Source of the DNA: Chromobacterium alticapitis
GTDB lineage: Bacteria > Pseudomonadota > Gammaproteobacteria > Burkholderiales > Chromobacteriaceae
Assembly (NCBI RefSeq): GCF_002924365.1
Contig: NZ_PQWB01000025.1
Span: 1-37,246 of the forward strand
Length of the DNA: 37,246 nt
Direction of reading: 5' to 3'
The notes beneath the pieces are model-generated. The model searched no databases and was not told the DNA's origin. It saw only the letters and a program-made list of their open reading frames with translations. The position numbers and the translations under genes were made by a program. Every line of letters starts with the position of its first letter. Position 1 is the stretch's first letter. Shown here one piece after another: positions 1 to 7,384 of the stretch.

Positions 1-978
1 GGGCGGGCAGAACTGATAGTTGATGCCCAGTTCGAAAGTGGCGCGCAGCAGGTCCTGGGAGTGAAACTCCAATCCGTTGTCGACGACAGCAGTGGTGGGA
101 ATGCCATGGCATGGCCAGTCATGCTGGATGTCGGGATATCGCTCTTTCACATAGTCTTTGCTGCCGATGGCGTGCTGCAAGCAACGCAGCACAGCCTCGA
201 TGCTGGGTGGCGAGAACGACAAGTAGAAGCCCAGGATCATGCGCGTGTGGCAATCGATGATCACCGTGATGTACGGGCGCCCCAGCACCAGCATCGACTC
301 CTCATCGATGACGAAGATGTTGAACGGCGTATGGTCAATCTCGACGCGTTCCAGCAGGTACATCGTGGCGGGCGTGATGCTGCTATGCCGGTACTTTTTG
401 CGGGCGTACTCGCGTCCGTAGCGGGCAAGATCGACCTCATACTGGGGTTGATTGCGAACCAACCGTCGGAAGGTGTCGTAGCAGGGGACTTTGAGTTGTT
501 TATCCGCAGGCGCTTGATCGTTGTGAGCAGCAATCTGGATAAGAAGCTTTTCATAGGTGACGCGGATGGATGGGCGCTTCAACGTCAAATAGGTTGTTTG
601 AATTACGGCCTCTGTCAGGAGGAGCAACTCTCCTTCCATCCGGGGGCCTTTCCCACCGCAACGGTCAAAACTGGGCACGAGCGCCAAGGGGTTGCCTCCA
701 CTGTTCTGTAGGCGTGTATGCCATCGATATAGCGTGCTGCTCGAAGGCGGCTTGTTATCCCCGATGCGCAGGGCAATGTCTTGGATGAACGCTTCCAGCT
801 TATATTTGGTGTAGCAGGGGCTGCACTGTGCATTGAAGGCATCAATATAGGCCTGCCGCCGTAAAGCCGCGGTTTGAGCGAGGGGTGAATGGCTGTCGAA
901 TGGGCGCTGTTGAGCACTGGCCAGTGGTCCTTGGCCGGAAAGCCCTTCCGGGCTTTCCAGAATGATCTGGAGTGACAT
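1..978 (-). CDS. tnsB: TnsB-like DDE transposase of a Tn7-like element (3' part cut by window edge)
   Basis: This gene would encode the strand-transferase subunit of a Tn7-type transposon, which joins the 3' ends of the element to target DNA. Reading the minus strand from the ATG at 978 gives 326 open codons down to base 1. An N-terminal DNA-binding region is followed by an rve/DDE core. The first catalytic Asp is D215 in VEIDHTPFNIFVID, and a beta strand RPYITVIIDCHTRMILG follows. The second Asp is D300 in AVVDNGLEFHS. The final Glu lies outside the window. An alternative ATG at 984 overlaps the tnsA stop as ATGA, but GGAGG is better spaced (8 nt) for the ATG at 978. Transcription follows tnsA, so the two are translationally coupled. 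GC is lower than in the host genes. The family call is firm; TnsB rather than TniA is inferred from the adjacent tnsA. Confidence 0.88.
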   Translation of the reverse strand, partial: MSLQIILESPEGLSGQGPLASAQQRPFDSHSPLAQTAALRRQAYIDAFNAQCSPCYTKYKLEAFIQDIALRIGDNKPPSSSTLYRWHTRLQNSGGNPLALVPSFDRCGGKGPRMEGELLLLTEAVIQTTYLTLKRPSIRVTYEKLLIQIAAHNDQAPADKQLKVPCYDTFRRLVRNQPQYEVDLARYGREYARKKYRHSSITPATMYLLERVEIDHTPFNIFVIDEESMLVLGRPYITVIIDCHTRMILGFYLSFSPPSIEAVLRCLQHAIGSKDYVKERYPDIQHDWPCHGIPTTAVVDNGLEFHSQDLLRATFELGINYQFCPP

Positions 979-980
979 GA

Positions 981-1652
981 TCATATCCTCCGGATCAAGG
1001 TACTGGGACGAAGTGGCTTGTAGAGGCTGACTGTTAGCCATTCCTGGCCAATGGCGGCATAGACCAGTCGGACATCTCCTGCAGCGCTACTGAGGGCTTC
1101 CAGTGAGGCGGGGCCCTCTCTGAGGATTTGAAGCATCGCAGTCTTGGCTGTCAGTGGGATATGTCGATGACGCTGGCCTTCAACCAACCCAAGGTTGTGC
1201 AGCAAGACCTTGTTCCGCAGTGTTTTTTCGGTCAAGACCGCGAAAAGCCCACCTGCGGATTCGATCAGTGGCGCGATCACTTGGAAACGGCGCTGGTTCT
1301 CCGGGGTGTCAGCCTCCTCTTGATACTTGATCTCTACAACGGCGCGTCGACCGTCGCGTAGGTGCAACAAAAAATCTGGCGTATAGCTATGGGCCTCACC
1401 GTCGAGCTCGTAGTCCAGAGCGAACGGCTCCGGGATGATGAGCATGACCTCGGGCGCTAAGTTGTAAAGCCGGATCGCGTTGTGGGCTAGCCCGGATTCA
1501 TAGGGTATGCAACCGTCAATCCCTTTGTTTGACGGGCATATACCGCGATAGGAGCCATTGCCGTGCTTGTGGAATGCATCACGGACAGGGTGAGTGGAAT
1601 TAAGCAGTTTGCAAACTGCGGCAACTAAAACTTCATAGGTTTGACTGGTCAT
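981..1652 (-). CDS. tnsA: TnsA-like transposon endonuclease
   Basis: TnsA cuts the 5' ends of Tn7-type transposons, so that with TnsB the element moves by cut-and-paste. The protein is 223 aa, somewhat shorter than Tn7 TnsA. The restriction-endonuclease-like core is visible: an early acidic residue E52 in IPYESGLAHNAIRLY, then D93 in TPDFLLHLRDG, then E107 and K109 in AVVEIKYQEEAD, a PD-(D/E)xK arrangement. The C-terminal part, from about residue 165, looks like a small winged-helix region that would contact TnsC or DNA. The ATG at 1652 has AGGAGA about 7 nt upstream. It lies directly upstream of tnsB, and no other tns gene is inside the window. The gene order places the transposon end just to the right. 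Confidence 0.85.
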   Translation of the reverse strand: MTSQTYEVLVAAVCKLLNSTHPVRDAFHKHGNGSYRGICPSNKGIDGCIPYESGLAHNAIRLYNLAPEVMLIIPEPFALDYELDGEAHSYTPDFLLHLRDGRRAVVEIKYQEEADTPENQRRFQVIAPLIESAGGLFAVLTEKTLRNKVLLHNLGLVEGQRHRHIPLTAKTAMLQILREGPASLEALSSAAGDVRLVYAAIGQEWLTVSLYKPLRPSTLIRRI

Positions 1653-2385
1653 GTCTATCTCCTAAGATTTCTAGGGCGCACGTTTCCATCCCGAAGCTCG
1701 GGACCGGGGAAAAAGACGTGCGGGGATCTTGACCAGTGTGAGGTGTTCGACGATACTGAACCTGCCAAGGTTTTTCAAAGTACCGTGCGGTTTCTCAGCA
1801 CTGGCTAAGGGGGCACTTCTCTATATGGGTGGTGTCCTTTTTGCTATTTTGTCATAGGTTTTCCTGTTACGTTTTCTCGTGATGTTCTCGTTGCATTTCC
1901 TCTAAATTCTAGCTGCCGATCGCTAGATGCGACAGCAATTTCTCTTCGTAACATACTGTTTTTCCGTAGAAACTATATTCTACGAAAAATTATGACTATG
2001 GAATATTTGCGAATAAGTGATAAAGATCCCTTCGAGGATGACCTTAAGCCAATTTTTGTCGTGGATGCTTCTCTGGATCCCGGGATTTTTATCCGAAGGT
2101 GATTCCGGATTTGCGAAGGGATAACAGGTAATTTTCAATGGGTTACTGAGGTGTAAATCGGAGATTGGATATTGGGGAGAATTGGCAGGCTTTGCTTTTT
2201 ATTCTGCTGTTGAGTTGAAATGAAAAACACAGAACAGATGAAATCTATTCTGTGTTGTATTTTTGATACGGCATGCCATTGAATTTGCCGTTGGGGTTTT
2301 GATGGAATGCTTTTTTATCAACTTGGAGCGAGTTGCAATTTATTTGCCTTGAGTTGTCAATAACTTTGCCTCCCTACAACTACAA
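1653..2385. other. AT-rich non-coding stretch holding the presumed transposon end
   Basis: No convincing gene lies in these 733 bases, which are far richer in AT than the flanking host DNA. Two motifs recall TnsB binding sites at Tn7 ends: CTATTTTGTC at 1844-1853 (GACAAAATAG on the other strand) and TTTTGTC at 2054-2060, in the same orientation. Two dyads are visible: TCTAGC/GCTAGA at 1908-1927 and GTAGAA/TTCTAC at 1966-1983, the latter flanked by T and A runs. A 36-codon frame at 1992-2102 has no good ribosome site. I could not define the exact terminus or a target duplication. The terminator at 2226-2256 probably belongs to the host, so the junction should lie left of it. Confidence 0.5.
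2226..2256 (-). terminator. Rho-independent terminator, probably for msrB
   Basis: The arms 2226-2239 and 2243-2256 pair over 14 positions with one mismatch around a GAA loop. On the minus strand the stem is followed by TTTTTC. It lies 130 nt past the msrB stop. On the plus strand a weaker T-rich tail (GTATTTTTG) follows, so it may work in both directions. Confidence 0.75.
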
Positions 2386-2778
2386 TTATGCTTTTTCTCT
2401 AAACGCCATGCAGACAGAATTTATGCAATATCGCTCCCCTGTCGGCTCTGGGCCGTCCGGGAAAACGTGGCCCAGGTGGGCGTCGCAGTGGGAGCAGCGG
2501 ACTTCCACGCGCATCATGCCGTGGCTGGTGTCCGTGATGCGCTGGATATTGGCGCCAGCGGCTTCGGCCCAGAAGCTGGGCCAGCCGCAGCCGGCGTCGA
2601 ATTTGGCATCGCTATGGAACAGCAGGGCGCCGCAGCAGACGCAGAAATAATCGCCCCGCTTGTTGTGGAAGTAGTGCTCGCCGCTGAACGGGCGTTCGGT
2701 GCCGGCCTGGCGGGCTACGCGGTATTGTTCCGGTGTGAGCTGGGCGCGCCATTCGGCGTCAGTTTTCTGGATGGTCAT
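2386..2778 (-). CDS. msrB: Peptide methionine (R)-S-oxide reductase
   Basis: MsrB reduces the R-epimer of methionine sulfoxide in oxidised proteins, using thioredoxin. The 130-aa protein has the full single-domain length. Zinc ligands are visible as two CxxC pairs, C46/C49 (CVCC) and C95/C98 (CSHC). The catalytic cysteine is C118 in ERYCINS, and C64 in GCGWPSF is the likely resolving cysteine. The substrate-pocket segments GWPSFW and [10 protein letters not shown] are present. There is no signal peptide, so it acts in the cytoplasm. The ATG at 2778 follows an AGAAGG-like site. It appears to be transcribed alone and ends at the terminator to its left. It is the first host gene next to the Tn7-like element. 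Confidence 0.95.
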   Translation of the reverse strand: MTIQKTDAEWRAQLTPEQYRVARQAGTERPFSGEHYFHNKRGDYFCVCCGALLFHSDAKFDAGCGWPSFWAEAAGANIQRITDTSHGMMRVEVRCSHCDAHLGHVFPDGPEPTGERYCINSVCMAFREKA

Positions 2779-2940
2779 GGCTTTATCCTTCTGATCTTAA
2801 ACGTTTGGGCGCTGGAGCAGGGCAGTGTGTCGCCAACTGGCCGGCTGGCGCGCGTGATGGCGCGCGCTGCGCAGGGTCTTCTGACTGGCGGGGTGCATGC
2901 TGCCGCGCTTTGCTTGTTGGTCGGCGGGCCGCGCCGCTTC

Positions 2941-3582
2941 TTACTGGATTTCGTCCAGCGAGCCGGAGAGGTGCGATTCATCCGCCCAGCGTCGTAGGGT
3001 CCAGCCGCCATCCTGATAGTCCAGCCAGTTCAGCGCAGCGTTGGGGATGGAAAAGTCGCGCTTGTCTTGCAGCGGCTTAGAGGTGGCGGCGCGGTACATG
3101 ATGTCCAGCACGCCGCCGTGGGTGACGATCAGCACGTCTTGTCCGGGGTGGCGGGCGGCGATGTCGGCCAATCCGTCCAGTATGCGCGCGCTGAAGCGAT
3201 GCAGGCTTTCGCCGCCTTCCAGGTCGTAGTCCGGGTCGCGCGCCTGGTGGCGCTGGTAAACCTGGGGGATGCGCTCGGCGGCTTCGGTGTAGGTAAGGCC
3301 TTGCAGCGCGCCCATGTGGCGCTCGCGCAGCTGGGGTGTGTAGTGGGCGCTGAGCCGCAGCTTGGCCAATAGCGGGGCGGCGGTTTGGCGGGTGCGGATC
3401 AGATCGCTGACGTACAGGGCTTGAAATGGGTGGTCCGCCCGGAAGGCCTGGGCCAGTTGGCCAGCCTGTTCCTGGCCGGTGGCGTTGAGGGGGATGTCGG
3501 TATGGCCTTGCAGCCGGTATTCGCGGTTCCAGTTGGTTTCGCCATGGCGAACCAGGCAGAAGCGGGTGACGGGCCGGGTCAT
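2941..3582 (-). CDS. Histidine phosphatase family protein, GpmB-like
   Basis: This is a member of the phosphoglycerate mutase/acid phosphatase superfamily, which works through a phosphohistidine. The signature is LVRHGETNWN near the N-terminus, with nucleophile H13 between R12 and G14. The second active-site histidine is H155 in IVTHGG. E87 in LRERHMGALQG fits the conserved acidic position. At 213 aa it matches cofactor-independent GpmB or CobC-like phosphatases rather than true dPGM enzymes. The substrate cannot be read from sequence. It starts 20 nt after the dgt stop, with AAAGG upstream, so it is the second gene of a dgt operon. Confidence 0.88.
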   Translation of the reverse strand: MTRPVTRFCLVRHGETNWNREYRLQGHTDIPLNATGQEQAGQLAQAFRADHPFQALYVSDLIRTRQTAAPLLAKLRLSAHYTPQLRERHMGALQGLTYTEAAERIPQVYQRHQARDPDYDLEGGESLHRFSARILDGLADIAARHPGQDVLIVTHGGVLDIMYRAATSKPLQDKRDFSIPNAALNWLDYQDGGWTLRRWADESHLSGSLDEIQ

Positions 3583-3602
3583 TGTCGCCTTTCTCTATGC
3601 GT

Positions 3603-4964
3603 TTACAGGATGCCGACGCCGGACAGCTCGCGCGCCATATTGGCTGCGTAGTTGTCGGTCATGGCGCCGACGAAGTCCAGCACCTTCATATAGGCCTGGT
3701 ACAGGCTGTCGCCTGTTTGAATATGGCTGTCCAGCAAGCCCATCGCCAGGTGTTCGCGCGGGCTCAGGTCTTTGCCTTCGCGGCTGATGAAGGCATGCGC
3801 AGCCGGCACCAGCGCGTCCAGTATGATGGCGATGCAGGGATAGGACGCCAGTTCGGTCACCAGCTTGGTGCGATGGCGGTAGACCTTGTTGCTGGCCAGA
3901 TCCTTGGCTTGCAGCAGCGCGTCTTGCACGGAGGGATCGCATAGATTGATCAGATCCTTGGCCGGAAACTCGCCGTGCAGCAGCGAGCGCTGGTGCAGCA
4001 TGAATTTGTCGGCGACTTCGGTCACGCAGCGGCCTATGGCCACGCCGCGCAGCGTGCCGCACTTCTGGCGGATGTCGTGCATGCCCCAGACGCGCTCGTG
4101 ATCGGAAAAGCCGGAGAACAGCGTTTCGAATTCCTTGAAATCCAGGATGCCGATCTCCACCGCGTCTTCTAGGTCCAGAATGGCGTAGCAGATGTCGTCG
4201 GCTGCTTCCATTAGATAGGAGAGCGGGTGGCGGCTCCACTGCAGAGCGCTGCGGCGCTGTAGTCCCAGCTCTGCGGCCACGCGCTCGAAATAGGGCAGTT
4301 CGGCGCGGTAGATGTTGAACTTGTCGCGCTCGTAGGCTGGAGGCGCGTCCGACGTCCATGGGTATTTGATCAGGGTGCCCAGCGCGGCGGCGGTCAGGCG
4401 CATGCCGCCCTCTCCGGTGTACATTTCCAACGAGGCCAGCATGCGCAAGCCATGGGCATTGCCCTCGTAGGTTTGCACGTCGCGGATTTCCGCCGGACTC
4501 AGTCCTTGCAGCCAATGCGCGTTGCGCTCTGCGCGGAACCAGTCGCGCAACGCGTCTTCGCCGGTATGGCCGAAGGGCGGATTGCCGATATCGTGGGCGA
4601 GGCAGGCTACTTGCACCACGGCGCCGATATCGTGCGGCGTGTAGCCTGCAGGCAGCTGGCCGGCGTGTTCCAGCATCACGCCCACGCGGTTGCCCAGGCT
4701 GCGGCCCACGCTGGCCACTTCCACGCTGTGGGTGAGGCGGTTGTGGGTGTGGTCGTGGCGGGCCAGCGGATGCACCTGAGTCTTGCGGCCCAGGCGACGG
4801 AAGGCGCTGGAAAACACCACGCGGTCATGGTCGATGTGGAAGTCCGTGCGCAGTCCGGCGCCGCCCTCCTGGGTGGCCGGAGTGCGGGTTTCCTTCACTT
4901 CGTCCTGGATGATCTTGAAACGGCGGGTGGAGAGCAGGCTCTCCCATTGCATGGCTTGACTCAT
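3603..4964 (-). CDS. dgt: Deoxyguanosinetriphosphate triphosphohydrolase-like protein
   Basis: Dgt-type HD enzymes split dNTPs into nucleoside and triphosphate and so help balance dNTP pools. The 453-aa protein carries the family's N-terminal segment RTDFHIDHDRVVFSSAFRRL (about 40-59). Metal-binding residues are H79 in RLTHSVEVA and the HD pair H124-D125 in LAHDIGNPPFGH. A later DDICYAILDLEDAVE segment supplies the last ligand region. Length and motifs fit the broad-specificity bacterial Dgt-like class. The ATG at 4964 has only a weak ribosome site; the ATG four codons later is an alternative. Its promoter must lie in the short gap before the terminator at 5012-5041. It is followed by the GpmB-like gene. 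Confidence 0.92.
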   Translation of the reverse strand: MSQAMQWESLLSTRRFKIIQDEVKETRTPATQEGGAGLRTDFHIDHDRVVFSSAFRRLGRKTQVHPLARHDHTHNRLTHSVEVASVGRSLGNRVGVMLEHAGQLPAGYTPHDIGAVVQVACLAHDIGNPPFGHTGEDALRDWFRAERNAHWLQGLSPAEIRDVQTYEGNAHGLRMLASLEMYTGEGGMRLTAAALGTLIKYPWTSDAPPAYERDKFNIYRAELPYFERVAAELGLQRRSALQWSRHPLSYLMEAADDICYAILDLEDAVEIGILDFKEFETLFSGFSDHERVWGMHDIRQKCGTLRGVAIGRCVTEVADKFMLHQRSLLHGEFPAKDLINLCDPSVQDALLQAKDLASNKVYRHRTKLVTELASYPCIAIILDALVPAAHAFISREGKDLSPREHLAMGLLDSHIQTGDSLYQAYMKVLDFVGAMTDNYAANMARELSGVGIL

Positions 4965-5011
4965 GTCGTGGCCCGGAGTGGATTTTCATCGATGATATGG
5001 GCGGGCGCGGC

Positions 5012-5041
5012 AAAACAAAAGAGCCGGCTTGCGCCGGCTCT
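5012..5041 (-). terminator. Terminator after the glycine-zipper lipoprotein gene
   Basis: A perfect 9-bp stem (5020-5028 with 5033-5041, AGAGCCGGC/GCCGGCTCT) closes a TTGC loop. On the minus strand it is followed by TTTGTTTT. It lies 13 nt beyond the lipoprotein stop codon. Confidence 0.88.
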
Positions 5042-5053
5042 GTGGGGCAAGGC

Positions 5054-5281
5054 TCAACGCTTGCCAGTCTGGTGCCCGATGACGCCGCCGACTGCGGCGC
5101 CGCCTATGGTGCCGATGGCGTCGCCGCCGGTCAGTACGGAGCCGAGCACGGCGCCGGCGGCCGCGCCTATGGCGGTGTTTTGCTGGCGGTGGCTCATATT
5201 GGCGCAGCCGGACAGCAGCGCGAGCGCGAGCGCGGCGCCAACGGCCAGGGATTTGCGGGTGGGGTGGGCGAGCTTGTTCAT
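5054..5281 (-). CDS. Small glycine-zipper lipoprotein (OsmB-like)
   Basis: This 75-aa protein is a predicted outer-membrane lipoprotein. A basic N-terminus and hydrophobic stretch end in the lipobox LLSGC, with lipidated C26. The mature part holds glycine-zipper repeats: AIGAAAGAVLGSVLTGG followed by GTIGGAAVGGVIGHQTG. This pattern is typical of OsmB/SlyB/YmgG-type envelope proteins, which insert into or stiffen membranes and are often stress-induced. The ATG at 5281 has AGGAAG about 7 nt upstream. It is transcribed alone and ends in a strong terminator. Its exact function cannot be read from sequence. Confidence 0.88.
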   Translation of the reverse strand: MNKLAHPTRKSLAVGAALALALLSGCANMSHRQQNTAIGAAAGAVLGSVLTGGDAIGTIGGAAVGGVIGHQTGKR

Positions 5282-5589
5282 GTGACGCTTCCTGCTTGGG
5301 CGTGGATATAAGGTTTTAGGCAGACGGATGAGATGGCGGTTCCGGCGAGGGCGTTACCAATTGTTATGGCTTGTATCGATATTTATTCATGGCGATGAAT
5401 AATCGGCAGCTTGTTCCACGCGGGCCGGCCGCGACGGAAACGCGCATGGCGGGCTGGATGTGTGCTTTACTGAAAATGTCACATCTAGTACATTTTGCCC
5501 TTTCCACGTGTCAGGCCGCCGCAGCCTCGCAGGGCGGCGCGACGCGCGGCCTGCCAGCGCGCAGGGCGGCGCCTTTGCTCAGGGTTGCC
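5282..5589. other. Divergent intergenic region with a perfect dyad
   Basis: This 308-base gap separates the leftward lipoprotein gene from the rightward acyltransferase and must carry both promoters. The clearest element is a perfect 8-bp dyad at 5383-5402 (TTATTCAT-GGCG-ATGAATAA), which could be an operator. No clear sigma-70 pair could be assigned. The frame upstream of 5590 is open but shows no ribosome site or conserved protein. Confidence 0.5.
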
Positions 5590-6159
5590 ATGCATTTCAC
5601 CATTTTCGATACCCCCATCGTCCGCGAGCTGTTTCGCTGGCTGTCCATCGCGCTGCTGAGGCTGAGCGGCTGGAAGCTGAAGGGCGAATTCCCCGGCCTG
5701 GACAAGTACGTGATGATAGGCGCGCCGCATACCAGCAATTGGGATTTTCCCATCACGCTGGGGCTGTGCTTCGCCGGCCGCGCCAAGATCTACTGGATGG
5801 GCAAGCACACCTTGTTCAAGGGGCCGATGGGGCCGGTGATGCGTTGGCTGGGCGGCGTGCCGGTCATGCGCCATCAGAATAATTCGCTGGTGCAGCAGAT
5901 GGTGGTCGTGTTCCAGAACAGCGAGCGGCTGGTGCTGGCCATTCCGCCTGAGGGCACGCGCCAGGCGGTCAAGGAGTGGAAGACCGGCTTCTATCACATC
6001 GCCTGCGGCGCGGGCGTGCCGATCGCCTTGGCCTATCTGGACTATGGGCGCAAGGAGGGCGGTTTTGGCCCCATGTTTACACCCAGCGGCGACATCGAGG
6101 CGGATATGCCTAAAATCCGCGCCTTTTATGCTGACAAGCAGGGTCGTTATCCGCGCTGA
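5590..6159 (+). CDS. 1-acyl-glycerol-3-phosphate acyltransferase family protein (PlsC-like)
   Basis: This is a lysophosphatidic-acid-type acyltransferase of 189 aa, probably at the inner face of the cytoplasmic membrane. The HX4D catalytic motif is visible as APHTSNWDFP. The later PPEGTR block matches the family's phosphate-binding motif. A hydrophobic segment near residues 15-25 could anchor it. The reading frame is open upstream to 5371, but homologous sequence begins at MHFTIFDTP, and the ATG at 5590 has AGGG about 6 nt before it, so I use that start. It is shorter than PlsC and resembles the compact PlsC-like proteins with unknown lipid substrate. It ends at a shared bidirectional terminator. 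Confidence 0.87.
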   Translation: MHFTIFDTPIVRELFRWLSIALLRLSGWKLKGEFPGLDKYVMIGAPHTSNWDFPITLGLCFAGRAKIYWMGKHTLFKGPMGPVMRWLGGVPVMRHQNNSLVQQMVVVFQNSERLVLAIPPEGTRQAVKEWKTGFYHIACGAGVPIALAYLDYGRKEGGFGPMFTPSGDIEADMPKIRAFYADKQGRYPR

Positions 6160-6174
6160 GGCGGGTGGGCAGAC

Positions 6175-6204
6175 AAAAAGCGCAGCCTAGGAGCTGCGCT
6201 TTTT
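6175..6204. terminator. Bidirectional terminator between convergent genes
   Basis: Perfect 12-base arms (6175-6186 and 6193-6204, AAAAAGCGCAGC/GCTGCGCTTTTT) surround a six-base loop. T runs follow in both directions. It sits 15 nt after the acyltransferase stop and 16 nt after the stop of the convergent DUF1415 gene. Confidence 0.92.
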
Positions 6205-6220
6205 GTTGAGCGGCGAGGTC

Positions 6221-6778
6221 TTATTTGGTCGGTTCGGGCGCGAATAGCGCCTTCCAGCCGGCCAGGCCCAGCTTGTGCAGCGTCTCGATATTGCGCTCAT
6301 AGATGGCTTCGGCTTCGGGGAAGGCCTCCACCGCGCGGTCTATGCTGGCCTCGCGTATCAGATGCAGCGTCGGATACGGCGAGCGGTTGGTGTAGTTTTC
6401 GATATCGTTGACGCCGGTGCCTTCGAACTGGAACTTGGGGTGGAAGCTCGCCACCTGGATCTCGCCCTCCAGATTCAGCTCGGCGAGCATCGCATCCGCG
6501 ATGTCCAGGAATTCATTGAAGTCCAGGAAGCGTTGCAGCACGCCGGGATGGACCAGCAGCGTGGTGTCTATCTCTTGCGGGTCGGTGTCGGCCAGCAGCT
6601 TCAGTTCGGCGGCCAGCTCTTCCGCCAACTGGCGGACGTCGCTTGCTTCGCTAATCTGGATGCGGACTTGGTTCTTGACATACACCGACTTGGCGAACGG
6701 GCACAGATTCAGGCCGATCACGGCCTTCTCCACCCATTCGCGGGTGGCGGCGATCACGGTTTCATGGCTGTCGGACAT
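6221..6778 (-). CDS. DUF1415 family protein
   Basis: This conserved proteobacterial protein of unknown function is 185 aa from the chosen start. Conserved-looking segments are WVEKAVIGLNLCPFAKSVYV near the N-terminus and ASFHPKFQFEGTGVNDIENY, followed by NRSPYPTLHLIRE. The Cys-Pro-Phe block and the HPKFQF block are family hallmarks but give no clear catalytic logic. The frame could begin at 6817, but that ATG lies inside the cold-shock gene's terminator. The ATG at 6778 has GGAG 7 nt upstream. The 18 bp around this start are identical to those of the thioesterase gene at 11856. No signal peptide or membrane segment is seen. Confidence 0.85.
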   Translation of the reverse strand: MSDSHETVIAATREWVEKAVIGLNLCPFAKSVYVKNQVRIQISEASDVRQLAEELAAELKLLADTDPQEIDTTLLVHPGVLQRFLDFNEFLDIADAMLAELNLEGEIQVASFHPKFQFEGTGVNDIENYTNRSPYPTLHLIREASIDRAVEAFPEAEAIYERNIETLHKLGLAGWKALFAPEPTK

Positions 6779-6802
6779 GGATGGCTCCGGTGGCGGGAAT
6801 GC

Positions 6803-6828
6803 AAAAAACCCGGACAAGTCCGGGTTTT
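6803..6828 (-). terminator. Terminator of the cold-shock gene
   Basis: The arms AAAACCCGGAC (6805-6815) and GTCCGGGTTTT (6818-6828) form a GC-rich stem. On the minus strand a run of six T ends at 6803. It lies 30 nt past the cold-shock stop codon and just before the DUF1415 start. Confidence 0.87.
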
Positions 6829-6858
6829 CTCATCTGGTCGATGGTCTCTCGAAAGAGA

Positions 6859-7062
6859 TTATATCGGCTGGATGTTGGAGGCTTGCTTGCCCTTCGGGCC
6901 ATCGACGATGTCGAAGCTTACGCGCTGGTTTTCAGCCAGGGTGCGGAAGCCCTTAGCGTTGATTTGGGAGAAGTGAGCGAAAACGTCGTCGCCGCCTTCA
7001 TCCGGGGTGATGAAGCCAAAACCTTTGGAGTCGTTGAACCACTTAACGGTACCGGTTGCCAT
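6859..7062 (-). CDS. Cold-shock protein, CspA family
   Basis: This 67-aa OB-fold protein binds single-stranded RNA and DNA and acts as an RNA chaperone. Both nucleic-acid-binding motifs are intact: KGFGFI (RNP1, residues 13-18) and DVFAHF (RNP2, about 26-31). It is of standard length. The ATG at 7062 follows GAGGAATT about 9 nt upstream. The gap to the next divergent gene is long, consistent with the extended 5' leader common in csp genes, and a strong terminator follows. Which paralogue it is (constitutive or cold-induced) cannot be told from the protein. Confidence 0.95.
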   Translation of the reverse strand: MATGTVKWFNDSKGFGFITPDEGGDDVFAHFSQINAKGFRTLAENQRVSFDIVDGPKGKQASNIQPI

Positions 7063-7384
7063 TTTGTTAATTCCTCAAAACGAGCAGTTGAATAAAAAGG
7101 CACGAAGATCAAGGGAAATGGCGACTGAGGTACGGCCTATTGCCACTACGACAACTACACATCCACAACTTGAGCATCCTGCAGGCAGGCATAGTGCCTC
7201 TAGTTGCTGCGTGTGGCAAGCATTTTCTGCAGGAATCTTCTGTTTTTACGAATCTTTAATACCTATGGCCAGGACGTTTACATTTTCTGCATGGCCAGCC
7301 CAATCCAGTGTTTGACTGCGGCATGTCGCGCCGCGACGCCGATTGCATATACTGCATAAGTCATGGACATCGGAGAAATGCGTG
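7063..7384. other. Divergent intergenic region with the presumed long csp leader
   Basis: These 322 bases lie between the leftward csp gene and the rightward Hpt-HD-GYP gene. They should contain both promoters and the csp 5' untranslated leader. An 11-bp direct repeat, CATTTTCTGCA, occurs at 7221-7231 and 7281-7291, exactly 60 bp apart. I could not assign -35/-10 boxes with confidence, and no gene is seen. Confidence 0.5.

Noticed and set aside
61-711. A 216-codon plus-strand frame at the left edge
   Set aside because: It is antisense to tnsB, whose DDE motifs are clear, and its own translation has no family features.
1959-1990. Hairpin GTAGAA/TTCTAC flanked by T and A runs as a terminator
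   Set aside because: The stem is short and AT-rich, and no gene ends next to it; it could equally be part of the transposon end.
3595-4515. A 306-codon minus-strand frame rich in Arg and Ala
   Set aside because: It overlaps dgt in another frame; dgt carries the conserved HD motifs.
5371-5589. N-terminal extension of the acyltransferase frame
   Set aside because: The extra 73 codons have no family similarity or ribosome site, while the ATG at 5590 has both.
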